DNA of 64,000 nucleotides from Citrifermentans bremense (GTDB taxonomy: Bacteria; Desulfobacterota; Desulfuromonadia; Geobacterales; Geobacteraceae): the NCBI RefSeq assembly GCF_014218275.1, contig NZ_AP023213.1, positions 1,156,001 to 1,220,000 of the forward strand. The letters are read 5' to 3'. The notes beneath the pieces were generated by a model. That model was given only the letters and a program-made list of their open reading frames with translations. It searched no databases and had not been told where the DNA came from. This document shows, piece after piece, positions 1 through 9,769 of the stretch. A program made the translations under genes and the position numbers. Position 1 is the first letter of the stretch. Each line of letters opens with the position of its first letter.

Positions 1-896
1 GCTATGACGGTGGGCACAAGCATGACCGCTACGTAACCGACGTGCTCGGCAGGTTCTTCCAATTCGTCCCGGTCTGCCCAGAGGTGATGTGCGGCATGCC
101 GGTGCCGCGCGAGGCGATGCGGCTGGAGGGGGACCCTGCGGCGCCGAGGCTTGTCACCCACAAGAGCAGGGCGGACAAGACCGAACAGATGCTGGCGTTT
201 TGCCGCACCAAGGTGGAGGAACTGGCCTTGGAGGATCTCTGCGGCTTCATCTTCAAGAAGGGTTCCCCCAGTTCCGGCCTTTTCCGGGTCAAGGTGTACG
301 ATGAGGCCGGCGTCCCCTCGAAAACCGGCAGCGGTCTCTTCGCCGCCGCGGTGGCAAGGCGCTTCCCGCACCTCCCGCTGGAGGAGGAGGGGAGGCTCGC
401 CGATCCCCGCCTGCGGGAGAACTTCATCGAGCGGGTCTTCAGCTACCGACGCTGGAAGGATTTCCTTGCGGGGCGCCCGGACCTGGGAGGACTGGTTCAG
501 TTCCACACCCGGCAAAAGCTCCTGGTCATGTCCCACAGCACGCAGCTCTACCGCGAGATGGGGGCGCTGGTCGCCCGAGGCAAGGAGATGGCTTGGCCGG
601 AGCTCGAGGAGCGCTACCAGGAGCTCTTCATGCGGGCCCTGGAGCTGCAGGCCACGGTGAAGAAGCAGACCAACGTGCTGATGCACATCATGGGGTACTT
701 CAAAAAGGAGCTTGGGGGGGACGAGAAACAGGAGCTCTTGGAACTGATCGGGCAGTACCACGACGGCCTGGTCCCCCTGGTGGTGCCGGTCACCCTCCTG
801 AAGCACTACGTCTACAAGTACCGTCAGCAGTATTTGCAGCAGCAGGTCTACCTCTCCCCCCACCCGGCGGAGCTGATGCTGCGCAACCACGCTTGA
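1..896 (+). CDS. DUF523/DUF1722 domain protein, 5' end outside the window
   Basis: The reading frame is already open at the window edge (YDGGHKHDRYV precedes the first internal GTG at 42), so the N-terminus is missing. The first ~150 visible residues match DUF523: CPEVMCGMPVPRE motif, a conserved HKSRADKT stretch and GSGLFA. The rest, from about WKDFLAGRPDL, matches DUF1722 with FHTRQKLLVMSH and the C-terminal LSPHPAELMLRNH signature. This two-domain layout is the YbgA-like family often seen near photolyase genes; its biochemical role is not established. The next gene begins 48 bp downstream on the same strand. Family assignment is firm, function unknown. Confidence 0.85.
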   Translation, partial: YDGGHKHDRYVTDVLGRFFQFVPVCPEVMCGMPVPREAMRLEGDPAAPRLVTHKSRADKTEQMLAFCRTKVEELALEDLCGFIFKKGSPSSGLFRVKVYDEAGVPSKTGSGLFAAAVARRFPHLPLEEEGRLADPRLRENFIERVFSYRRWKDFLAGRPDLGGLVQFHTRQKLLVMSHSTQLYREMGALVARGKEMAWPELEERYQELFMRALELQATVKKQTNVLMHIMGYFKKELGGDEKQELLELIGQYHDGLVPLVVPVTLLKHYVYKYRQQYLQQQVYLSPHPAELMLRNHA

Positions 897-944
897 CCAT
901 CCGCAAAAGAATGACCCATCCTACCAAGCCAGAGGGATCTCATC

Positions 945-2930
945 ATGGAAGCCACGCGGGAAATATACTGGAACGTAAACCACTCCCTCATCTGGGTGAT
1001 GTACCTCTTCGCCTTTCTTGCCATTGGGGCTTGCGCCTGGGGCTTTTGGCGGCGTCTTCCCATGTACCGGCAGGGAAGGCAGCGCCTTGACCGGCTGGAC
1101 CGTCTTGCCGAACGCGTCCAGCACTTCCTGAAGGGGATGTTTTCGCAGGCGAAGGTGCTGCGGGTTCCAGTGCCGGGGACGCTGCATGCCTTTTTCTACT
1201 GGGGCTTTTTGCTCCTTTTCATCGGCACCCTTTTGATCATGCTGCAGGCAGACTTCACCGCACCGCTGTTCAACAGGGTATTTCTGCAGGGGAACTTCTA
1301 CCGCGGATACTCCCTGGTGCTTGACCTGGCGGGGCTCGCGGCGATCGTCATGCTGGGGGGGCTTTTGGTGCGCCGCTGGTTCGTGAAACCAAAGGGACTT
1401 CCGACCAGCGCAGACGACTACCTGGCGCATGCCCTGCTCTTCGCCATCCTCCTGACGGGATTCGTGGTCGAGGGGCTCCGGATGGCCTCTACCGAGATCG
1501 GGATCAACCCGGAACTGGCCCGCTGGTCCCCGGTGGGGGGGATTTTCGCCCGGCCGTTCGTAGGGATGGACCTGGGACGGATTTCCCTGATCCACAAGAC
1601 ACTTTGGTGGGGGCACCTGTTCCTGGCTTTGTCCTTTATTGTCGCCATTCCCTTGACCAAACTGCGGCATCTCTTCACCACGCCGGTCAACTACCTCTTC
1701 ACCGACCTGAGGCCCAAGGGGGCTATCGCCACCATCGACCTGGAGGACGAGAAGGCGGAGCAGTTCGGCGTCGCCACCGTGAAGGATTTTTCCTGGAAGG
1801 ACCTCTACGACCCCGACGCCTGCACGGTCTGCAAGCGCTGCCAGGACCGCTGCCCGGCCTGGAACACGGAAAAGCCGCTTTCCCCCATGAAAGTGGTGCT
1901 GCAGATAGGTGAGGTGGCGGCAGCGACGCCGCAGGCCGACCTTTGCCGCACCGTCACCGAAGAGGTCCTTTGGGACTGCACCACCTGCCGGGCCTGCCAG
2001 GAGATCTGCCCGGCGGAGATCGAGCACGTGAACAAGATCCTCGAGATGCGCAGGAACCTGGCGCTCATGGAAGGCGCCTTTCCAGGCGACGAGGTGCGCG
2101 CCGCGATGAGCAACTACGAGGTGAACGGCAATCCCTTCGGCATGGCGTACGCCGAGCGCGGCGCCTGGGCCGAGGGGCTGGATGTCGCCGTCATGGAGAG
2201 CGGCGCCGCGGTCGACGTCCTCTACTTCGTCGGCTGCTACGCTTCCTTCGACCGAAGGAACCAGGAGGTGGCCCGCGCCTTCGTGAAGCTGTGCAACGCC
2301 GCCGGCGTGAAGGTCGGCATCTTGGGCAAAGAGGAGAAGTGCTGCGGCGAGCCGCCCCGCAAGCTCGGGAACGAGTACCTGTACCAGGGGATGGCGCAGG
2401 AGAACATAGAGAAGATGAAGGGGTACGGGGTGCAGCGGGTGGTGACCACCTGTCCGCACTGCTTCAACACCCTGGCCAGGGATTACCGAGACCTCGGCTT
2501 CGATGTCCCGGTTGAGCATTACACCACCTTCCTCCAAGACCTGGTGCAGCAGGGAAGGCTGAAGCTGAAGCCGGAGCCGTTTGCCTGCACCTATCATGAC
2601 TCCTGCTACATCGGGCGCTACATGGATATCTTCGAGGAGCCCCGCGAGCTCCTTTACCGCGCGGGGGGGGACATCGCCGAGATGGGGGCGAGCCGCCTGG
2701 AGAGCTTCTGCTGCGGCGCCGGCGGCGGGCGCATCCTGGCCGAGGAGAAGCGCGGCACACGGATCAACGTGGCGCGGGTGCAGATGGCGCAGGAGACGGG
2801 AGCCCCGGTGCTGGTATCGAACTGCCCGTTCTGTCTCACCATGTTCGAGGACGGCATCAAGACCGGCGGCGCGGAGGGGAGCGTCGCCGCGAGGGATCTC
2901 GCGGAGATTCTCGCCGAGCGCATCGCCTGA
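945..2930 (+). CDS. Membrane-bound HdrD-like Fe-S oxidoreductase (EtfAB:menaquinone oxidoreductase type)
   Basis: 661 aa. The N-terminal ~240 residues hold about five membrane helices with a NarI-like cytochrome b character. They are followed by two 4Fe-4S ferredoxin motifs (CTVCKRCQDRCP and CTTCRACQEICP) and two cysteine-rich CCG domains (CCGEPPRKLG, CCGAGGGR) typical of heterodisulfide reductase subunit D. In Geobacter and syntrophs such proteins pass electrons from acyl-CoA dehydrogenases via EtfAB to menaquinone. No etfAB or acyl-CoA dehydrogenase gene lies in this window, so the donor is inferred from the family. ATG at 945 follows an AGAGGGA ribosome site. It acts in the inner membrane with the Fe-S domains presumably cytoplasmic. 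Confidence 0.8.
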   Translation: MEATREIYWNVNHSLIWVMYLFAFLAIGACAWGFWRRLPMYRQGRQRLDRLDRLAERVQHFLKGMFSQAKVLRVPVPGTLHAFFYWGFLLLFIGTLLIMLQADFTAPLFNRVFLQGNFYRGYSLVLDLAGLAAIVMLGGLLVRRWFVKPKGLPTSADDYLAHALLFAILLTGFVVEGLRMASTEIGINPELARWSPVGGIFARPFVGMDLGRISLIHKTLWWGHLFLALSFIVAIPLTKLRHLFTTPVNYLFTDLRPKGAIATIDLEDEKAEQFGVATVKDFSWKDLYDPDACTVCKRCQDRCPAWNTEKPLSPMKVVLQIGEVAAATPQADLCRTVTEEVLWDCTTCRACQEICPAEIEHVNKILEMRRNLALMEGAFPGDEVRAAMSNYEVNGNPFGMAYAERGAWAEGLDVAVMESGAAVDVLYFVGCYASFDRRNQEVARAFVKLCNAAGVKVGILGKEEKCCGEPPRKLGNEYLYQGMAQENIEKMKGYGVQRVVTTCPHCFNTLARDYRDLGFDVPVEHYTTFLQDLVQQGRLKLKPEPFACTYHDSCYIGRYMDIFEEPRELLYRAGGDIAEMGASRLESFCCGAGGGRILAEEKRGTRINVARVQMAQETGAPVLVSNCPFCLTMFEDGIKTGGAEGSVAARDLAEILAERIA

Positions 2931-2993
2931 GCGGCGCTGCCCGCTTCTCATGAGCTTCATTGACTTGTACTGGCGCATATTATATTGTGCCTA

Positions 2994-3130
2994 GGGGGGC
3001 CACCCTCACCGCAACTGCAAGGCCCCCCTCACCCCCGTCCCTCTCCCACCTGCGGACCGTAGCCTACGGTGGGCGAAGGCCCGGAGGGCGAGGGCAGACA
3101 AGCCAAGTCCCCCTTCGGCAGTGGGCACCA
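2994..3130. repeat. G/C-rich intergenic repeat, copy A
   Basis: A CCCTCACCCC...CCCTCTCCCACC...GGTGGGCGAAGG...GAGGGCGAGGG arrangement with inverted arms around 3043-3075. Related G/C-rich hairpins occur at 10853, 32637, 35494 and 40470. It fills most of the gap before the sensor kinase gene. No protein-coding signal is convincing here. Confidence 0.55.
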
Positions 3131-3150
3131 TTATCAGATAAGGACTGACA

Positions 3151-5013
3151 GTGTTTCACGGCGCCTTCACTGGCATACAAAAACCCGCAACCAGGCTTCG
3201 TTTACTCCCTCATTTCAGCGCGAACCCTTTCCACGCAGGCACACGGGCGCTTTTCCTGCTGGTCCTGCTGGTCCTGCTGGTCCTGCTGGTCCTGCTGGTC
3301 CTGCTGGTCCTGCTGCTGACCTTTACCTCGCCGGCCCGGGCGCAGGAATCCGCCCCCGGTCACTACAACCCCACAACCACCATCGTCGTCGGTGGCGACC
3401 GCTCCTACCCCCCTTACGAATTCATCGACAAGGACGGCCAGCCCGCCGGCTACAACGTGGATCTCACCAAGGCCATCGCCGAGGTCATGGGGATGAAGGT
3501 AGAATTCCGCTTCGGGAGCTGGGCCGAGATGCGCGCCGGGCTGCAGCAGGGAAAGATAGACATCCTGCAGGGACTTTCCTACTCGGACGAGCGCTCGCAC
3601 AGTGTCGACTTCTCGCCCCCCCATGCCATGGTGCACCACGCCATCTTCGCCCGCAGGGACACGAAGCCGGTGCGAAGCTTGGAGGAACTGAAGGGGAAGA
3701 AGGTGATCGTCTTCCAGGACGGCATCATGCACGAGCGCCTGAAGCTCATGGGGTTCGAGAAGGACCTGGTGCTCACCCCGACGCCGGCCGAGGCGCTGAG
3801 GCTTTTGGCCTCTGGGCAGTACGATTATGCGGTGGTGGCGCAACTCCCGGGCATGTACCTGATCCGCGAACTCCGACTCCGCAACCTGGTCCCGGTGGCC
3901 AAGGCCGTGGTGAGCGAGCAGTACGGCTACGGGGTCGCCAAGGGGAACCGGGAGCTTTTGACCCGCTTCAACGAGGGGCTCGCCATCGTGATCAAGACGG
4001 GGCAGTACGCCCAGATCTACAACCGCTGGCTCGGCGTGCACGAGCCCCCGCGGGTCACCAGGGAGATGGCGCTCAAGTACGGCGCCATGATCCTGGTGCC
4101 GCTTTTGCTCGTCCTGGCCGGGACCGCACTTTGGAACAAGACGCTGCACAAAAGGGTTGCCGAACGCACCGCGGAACTGGCGCAGGAGGTTACCGAGCGC
4201 AACAAGGCGCTGGAGGCGTTGCGGCGCCACCAGGACAAGCTGATCCAGGCCGACAAGATGGCCTCTCTCGGGACGCTGGTTTCCGGCGTCGCCCACGAGA
4301 TCAACAACCCGAACGGGCTCTTGCTGCTCGACATCCCGATCCTCAAACGGGTGCACGAGGACGCGGAGGAGATCTTCGAGGAGCGCTACCAGGAGGTGGG
4401 GGATTTCATGCTGGGAGGGGTCCCCTACTCGGAGATGCGCGAGGAGATCCCGCGCATCCTGGAGGAGATGCAGGACGGCGCGCAGCGCATCAAGAGGATC
4501 GTGAACGACCTGAAGGACTTCGCGCGGCGCGACGATGTGGGGCATAAGGAACCGATCGACGTGGAGGCGGCGGTGAAGAGGGCCGTGCGCCTGGTCGAGC
4601 CGACAATTCGCTCCGCGACAGGGAGCTTCGAGGCGCTCTACGCCGGGGACCTGCCGCCGGTTTTGGGGAACGCCCAGCGCATCGAGCAGGTCATCGTCAA
4701 CCTGGTGCTCAACGCCTGCCAGGCGCTCCCCGGGCGCGAAAAGGGGATCACCCTCGCCACCTCGCTGGACGGCGAAAGCGGCAGCGTGGTGATCGAGGTG
4801 CGGGACGAGGGGGTCGGGATAGCGCAGGAGCACCTGGCGCAACTCGTGGATCCCTTCTTCACCACCAAAAGGGAGAGCGGAGGGACCGGGCTCGGCCTCT
4901 CCGTGTCGGCGGGTATCGTCAAGGAACATGGCGGAACGCTCCGCTTCGCGTCGACGCCGGGGGAGGGGACCACGGTCACCCTTTCCCTTCCCGTTACTTC
5001 CAGGAGGTCATGA
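3151..5013 (+). CDS. Sensor histidine kinase with periplasmic solute-binding (SBP_bac_3) domain
   Basis: 620 aa. Layout: an N-terminal hydrophobic signal with six LLV repeats (about residues 36-55) ending near SPARAQESA; a bacterial extracellular solute-binding family 3 domain (~75-305, VGGDRSYPPYEF to YAQIYNRWL); one membrane helix (~311-330); a coiled linker; a HisKA box with His382 in VAHEINNPNG; and an HATPase domain with N box (NLVLNACQAL), DEGVGI and GTGLGLS. GTG at 3151 is preceded by AAGGA with 6-nt spacing, and no ATG lies before the hydrophobic stretch. It overlaps the next gene by 4 bp (ATGA), so it pairs with that NtrC-type regulator. The ligand is unknown; the adjacent dctA-like gene suggests a C4-dicarboxylate or amino acid. 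Confidence 0.88.
   Translation: MFHGAFTGIQKPATRLRLLPHFSANPFHAGTRALFLLVLLVLLVLLVLLVLLVLLLTFTSPARAQESAPGHYNPTTTIVVGGDRSYPPYEFIDKDGQPAGYNVDLTKAIAEVMGMKVEFRFGSWAEMRAGLQQGKIDILQGLSYSDERSHSVDFSPPHAMVHHAIFARRDTKPVRSLEELKGKKVIVFQDGIMHERLKLMGFEKDLVLTPTPAEALRLLASGQYDYAVVAQLPGMYLIRELRLRNLVPVAKAVVSEQYGYGVAKGNRELLTRFNEGLAIVIKTGQYAQIYNRWLGVHEPPRVTREMALKYGAMILVPLLLVLAGTALWNKTLHKRVAERTAELAQEVTERNKALEALRRHQDKLIQADKMASLGTLVSGVAHEINNPNGLLLLDIPILKRVHEDAEEIFEERYQEVGDFMLGGVPYSEMREEIPRILEEMQDGAQRIKRIVNDLKDFARRDDVGHKEPIDVEAAVKRAVRLVEPTIRSATGSFEALYAGDLPPVLGNAQRIEQVIVNLVLNACQALPGREKGITLATSLDGESGSVVIEVRDEGVGIAQEHLAQLVDPFFTTKRESGGTGLGLSVSAGIVKEHGGTLRFASTPGEGTTVTLSLPVTSRRS
3255..3315 (+). repeat. 9-bp tandem repeat inside the signal-peptide coding region
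   Basis: Six perfect copies of CCTGCTGGT (3255-3308) plus a partial seventh. Each unit encodes three residues (L-V-L in rotation), forming the hydrophobic core of the signal sequence of the sensor kinase. Copy-number change would stay in frame and alter only hydrophobic length. Confidence 0.95.
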
Positions 5014-6419
5014 AAATGAAGTCGACGCCTTATCCCAGCTTCAGCATACTGCTTGTCGACGACGAGCCGGCCTGGCTCAAGTCCTTCTCGCTCACGCTGA
5101 AGAGCAGGGCTGGGATCAACAACGTGCTCATCTGCCAGGACAGCCGCGAGGTGATGGGGATCTTGGACCGGGGGGGAGTGGGGCTCGTGCTCCTCGATCT
5201 CACCATGCCGCACATCTCCGGCGAGACGCTCTTGCAGCAGATCGCTGAGAGCCACCCGGAGATCATGACCATAATCGTGAGCGGGATGAACCAGCTCGAC
5301 ACCGCGGTGCGCTGCATGAAGCTCGGCGCCTTCGACTACATCGTGAAGACCGACGAGGAGGATCGCCTTGTTGGGGGGGCGATGAGGGCGATCCGGATGC
5401 TGGAGCTGCACCAGGAATTCCGCGCCATGTCCGACCGGATGATCTCGCGCGAGTTGAAGCACCCTGAGGCGTTCGCCGACATCGTCACCAGCGACCGCGC
5501 CATGCACGACCTCTTCAACTACGTTGAGGCTGTGTCGCCCAGCCATCAACCGCTGCTTATCACCGGCGAAAGCGGCGTCGGAAAGGAACTGATCGCCCGC
5601 GCGGTGCACGCTCTCAGCGGCTGCCAGGGACCGCTGGTCGCCGTCAACGTGGCGGGACTCGACGACACCGTCTTTGCCGACACCCTGTTCGGGCACGTGC
5701 GCGGCGCCTACACCGGCGCGGACCAGGCGCGCCCGGGGATGATCGAGCAGGCCGGCAACGGGACCCTGTTCCTCGACGAGATCGGGGACCTGAGCATCGC
5801 CTCTCAGGTGAAGCTGTTACGCCTGCTGCAGGAAGGGGAGTACTTCCAGCTCGGAAGCGACCGTCCCAAGCGCATGAACGCGCGCATCGTGGTCGCGACG
5901 CACCGGGATCTGGCCGCAAAGGAGGCCGCCGGGACTTTCAGGCGCGACCTTTACTACCGTCTTTGCACGCACCGCATCCAGATCCCGCCGCTCAGGGAGC
6001 GGACCGCCGACATCCCGCTGCTGCTCGACTACTTCCTGGAGCAGGCGGCGCAGTCGCTCGGCAAGAAGAAGCCGACCCCCCCAAAGGAGCTGGCCCAGAT
6101 CCTCGCCACCTACAGCTTCCCCGGCAACGTGCGCGAACTGCGCGGCATGGTCTACAACGCGGTCAGCCTCCACAAGGAGAGGATCCTCTCCATGGACAGT
6201 TTCCTGAAAGCGATCGGCCGCTCCCGCGTCGAGCAGCCGCTTCCCGCCCTGCACGAGAACCCGTTCCAGTCGTTCGAGCGCATCCCCACCTTCGCCGAAG
6301 CGGCCGAACTGCTGGTGGAGGAGGCGATCTCCCGCGCCAACGGCGTACAGGCCATCGCCGCGAGACTTTTGGGGATCTCGGCCCCGGCGCTTAACAAGCG
6401 TCTCAAGCAGCGGAAGTAG
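5010..6419 (+). CDS. NtrC-family sigma-54-dependent response regulator (DctD-like)
   Basis: 469 aa. Receiver domain at the N-terminus (LLVDDEPA; phospho-acceptor Asp63 in LLDLTMPH). AAA+ sigma-54 activator domain with Walker A GESGVGKE (from 186), the sigma-54 contact loop as GAYTGA (from 232; the common form is GAFTGA) and Walker B GTLFLDEIGD. Fis-type helix-turn-helix at the C-terminus (IAARLLGISAPALNKRL). Its start overlaps the kinase stop by 4 bp, so the two are translationally coupled. The obvious target is the downstream symporter gene, which has a sigma-54 promoter and upstream palindromes. Domain call is certain; the DctD role is inferred from context. Confidence 0.93.
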   Translation: MKMKSTPYPSFSILLVDDEPAWLKSFSLTLKSRAGINNVLICQDSREVMGILDRGGVGLVLLDLTMPHISGETLLQQIAESHPEIMTIIVSGMNQLDTAVRCMKLGAFDYIVKTDEEDRLVGGAMRAIRMLELHQEFRAMSDRMISRELKHPEAFADIVTSDRAMHDLFNYVEAVSPSHQPLLITGESGVGKELIARAVHALSGCQGPLVAVNVAGLDDTVFADTLFGHVRGAYTGADQARPGMIEQAGNGTLFLDEIGDLSIASQVKLLRLLQEGEYFQLGSDRPKRMNARIVVATHRDLAAKEAAGTFRRDLYYRLCTHRIQIPPLRERTADIPLLLDYFLEQAAQSLGKKKPTPPKELAQILATYSFPGNVRELRGMVYNAVSLHKERILSMDSFLKAIGRSRVEQPLPALHENPFQSFERIPTFAEAAELLVEEAISRANGVQAIAARLLGISAPALNKRLKQRK

Positions 6420-6488
6420 TTTCATTCTTCCCTCACCTCTGCGCACGATTTAACCAGTTTTCACGTAATATCAGTTACATCCCCCAAT

Positions 6489-6528
6489 GGTGTTAACCAT
6501 GGTTAAGGCCTTAACTATGGTTAACACC
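6489..6528. promoter_or_regulatory. 40-bp near-perfect palindrome, candidate enhancer (UAS) for the NtrC-family regulator
   Basis: Arms of 20 nt pair at 19 of 20 positions, centred between 6508 and 6509 (AAGG/CCTT). It contains two nested smaller dyads: TTAACCATGGTTAA (6493-6506, perfect) and TTAACTATGGTTAA (6511-6524, one mismatched pair), 18 bp apart. It lies about 170 bp upstream of the predicted sigma-54 start, a usual enhancer distance. Confidence 0.75.
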
Positions 6529-6567
6529 CCTATCCTTCGGCTTTCATGTCCCTTTTCCCGGTATCTT

Positions 6568-6600
6568 TCAATGGGATTCACTTTGGTTAATACCATTGGG
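6568..6600. promoter_or_regulatory. Secondary inverted repeat, possible weaker regulator site
   Basis: CAATGGGATT (6569-6578) and AATACCATTG (6589-6598) are inverted copies with one mismatch. The same CCCAATGGTRTT word also flanks the main palindrome at 6483-6494. The element sits between the 40-bp palindrome and the promoter. Confidence 0.45.
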
Positions 6601-6668
6601 ATGCCCCTTTTCTTCTAGAACACCATTTTTCTTTTTCCTTCCGATAACTTGTAAATGTAAACAGATGA

Positions 6669-6685
6669 TTGGTACTCCTCTTGCT
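6669..6685 (+). promoter_or_regulatory. Sigma-54 (-24/-12) promoter of the dicarboxylate symporter gene
   Basis: TTGGTACTCCTCTTGCT. The -24 GG (6671-6672) and -12 GC (6683-6684) are exactly 12 bp apart, and the TTGCT element is intact; only TGGCAC to TGGTAC departs from consensus. The predicted transcript start is near 6696, about 75 nt before the ATG. Confidence 0.8.
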
Positions 6686-6770
6686 GATATGAGGTGTCGA
6701 GAGCAGCTGCGACTTTGAAGCGATGCCGAACTTCATTGAAGTTGAAATAGTCACAGTTAAAGGAGAGCCC

Positions 6771-8090
6771 ATGAAAACAAAGAAGTTTTACCAGCATCTG
6801 TACTTCCAGGTATTGACCGCCATCTCCATCGGCGTGGCGCTAGGTTACTACCTGCCGGACACCGGTACCGCCATGAAGCCGCTGGGTGACGGGTTCATAA
6901 AGATGATCAAGATGATCATCACACCCGTCATCTTCTGTACCGTCGTAACCGGCATCGCCGGCATGGACGACATGAAGAAGGTCGGCCGCGTCGGCGGTAA
7001 GGCGCTCCTCTACTTCGAGGCGGTCTCCACCCTGGCTCTCGCCATCGGGCTCGTGATCATCAACGTGATCCAGCCGGGGGTCGGCATGAACGCCGACGTC
7101 ACCAAGCTGGACACCAAGGGGCTCGCCACCTACACCGCTACCGCCGCCAAGTCCCACAGCTTCGCTGACTTTGCTCTCGGGATCATCCCGAACAGCGTGG
7201 TCGACGCCTTCGCCAAGGGCGAGATCCTCCAGGTGCTCTTCTTCGCCATCCTGTTCGGACTGGCGCTGTCGGCGATGGGCGAGAAGGGCAAGCCTGTGTA
7301 CCGCCTGATCGACGAGGTGGCGCATGCCCTGTTCGGCGTGGTGAACATCATCATGAAGTTCGCCCCCCTCGGCGCCTTCGGAGCCATGGCCTTCACCATC
7401 GGGAAGTTCGGGCTCGGGTCGCTGACCAAGCTCGGCATGCTGATGGGAAGCTTCTACCTGACCTGCCTGCTCTTCGTCTTCGTGGTGCTCGGCACCATCG
7501 CAAAGCTGTGCGGTTTCAATATCTTCAAGTTCATCTCCTACATCAAGGAAGAACTCCTCATCGTGCTGGGGACCTCCTCCTCCGAATCGGCGCTTCCCCG
7601 CATGATGGCGAAGCTGGAGAACCTCGGCTGCTCCAAGTCCGTGGTCGGCCTGGTGATCCCCACCGGCTATTCCTTCAACCTGGACGGCACCTCTATCTAC
7701 CTCACCATGGCCGCGGTGTTCGTGGCGCAGGCGACCAACACCCCGCTGGATCTGACCCAGACGCTGACCATCCTGGGCGTGCTGATGCTGACCTCCAAGG
7801 GGGCCGCCGGCGTCACCGGGAGCGGTTTCGTCACTCTGGCCGCGACCTTCGCCGCAATCCCTACCATCCCGGTCGCGGGCCTCGCCCTCATCCTCGGGAT
7901 AGACCGCTTCATGTCCGAGGCGCGCGCCCTTACCAACCTGGTCGGCAACGGCGTCGCAACCGTGGTCGTTTCCCGCTGGGAGAACGAGCTGAACGTGGCC
8001 CGCATGTCGCAGGTGCTCAACAAGGAAGTGGAAGAGGCTGCCGGCGAGGCCGATCTGCTCATGATGGACCCGGAGCCGGAAGAGGCTTAG
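6771..8090 (+). CDS. dctA: Dicarboxylate/amino acid:cation symporter (DctA/DAACS family)
   Basis: 439 aa, the usual family length. Family motifs: [18 protein letters not shown] near the start, the serine-rich re-entrant loop [13 protein letters not shown], the [12 protein letters not shown] signature and the [14 protein letters not shown] loop. About eight membrane helices are expected. ATG at 6771 has AGGAG (6761-6765) at good spacing; an in-frame upstream ATG at 6723 has none. It imports succinate, fumarate, malate or related substrates with Na+ or H+. Transcription likely depends on sigma-54 and the adjacent kinase/regulator pair. A strong terminator follows. Specificity for dicarboxylates rather than glutamate/aspartate is probable, not proven. 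Confidence 0.92.
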   Translation: MKTKKFYQHLYFQVLTAISIGVALGYYLPDTGTAMKPLGDGFIKMIKMIITPVIFCTVVTGIAGMDDMKKVGRVGGKALLYFEAVSTLALAIGLVIINVIQPGVGMNADVTKLDTKGLATYTATAAKSHSFADFALGIIPNSVVDAFAKGEILQVLFFAILFGLALSAMGEKGKPVYRLIDEVAHALFGVVNIIMKFAPLGAFGAMAFTIGKFGLGSLTKLGMLMGSFYLTCLLFVFVVLGTIAKLCGFNIFKFISYIKEELLIVLGTSSSESALPRMMAKLENLGCSKSVVGLVIPTGYSFNLDGTSIYLTMAAVFVAQATNTPLDLTQTLTILGVLMLTSKGAAGVTGSGFVTLAATFAAIPTIPVAGLALILGIDRFMSEARALTNLVGNGVATVVVSRWENELNVARMSQVLNKEVEEAAGEADLLMMDPEPEEA

Positions 8091-8135
8091 GGCGTGTTGT
8101 AATCCCTTCTTAGATCCTCTGACCCTCGTGTCGAA

Positions 8136-8168
8136 CCCCCATCCCCCTTGCAGGGATGGGGGTTTTTT
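8136..8168 (+). terminator. Rho-independent terminator after dctA
   Basis: Stem CCCCCATCCC / GGGATGGGGG with loop CTTGCA, followed by seven T. Confidence 0.92.
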
Positions 8169-8587
8169 TATGCCTGAGCACGTTTCGGATGGTTTTGTTT
8201 ACAGTGTGTTTTATTTTGGGATTAAGCTCGTTTAGGGGTTTCTTGTCTCAGGGGCGATGTTTTACCAAATATCCAGGTGATCTCAATCCCAGGTGCAGTT
8301 AGTGCCGAATGCAGCATCTGCACTGGTTGTCTGTTGTAACCTATTGTTAAATTGTCAAAAATTTCGACCGGATTTGTTGGGTTAAAAGTGGTCTTGTGGG
8401 ACGTGCTTGGCCTGACCAATTTTCTCGCAAATAATTTATAAAACTGTTTGCTAAAACCACTATGTCATATTATGCTATGCCCCATTCTTTCCTGCCCGTT
8501 TTTGAGCCAAAATAAAACAAGCGATGGTTAATGCTGTTGGCAGTTTGCTGGTGATATGTGTCAGAACCCGATCTTCAAGGAGGGAGT
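8169..8587 (+). other. AT-rich leader region upstream of sucCD
   Basis: No gene is convincing here. The stretch 8410-8480 is markedly AT-rich. A candidate promoter is TTGCTA (8448-8453), 17-bp spacer, TATGCT (8471-8476), giving a leader of about 105 nt. No riboswitch fold was recognised. Confidence 0.45.
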
Positions 8588-9757
<1,170 letters not shown>

Positions 9758-9769
9758 GGGGGGATGACC

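Noticed and set aside
921-2978. Long open frame on the minus strand opposite the HdrD-like gene
   Set aside because: Low-complexity Leu/Arg/Gly/His-rich translation without domains; the plus-strand frame has clear Fe-S motifs. A usual artefact of high GC.
3255-3315. Short CRISPR-like array
   Set aside because: Contiguous 9-bp units without spacers, in frame inside a signal peptide; there is no cas gene.
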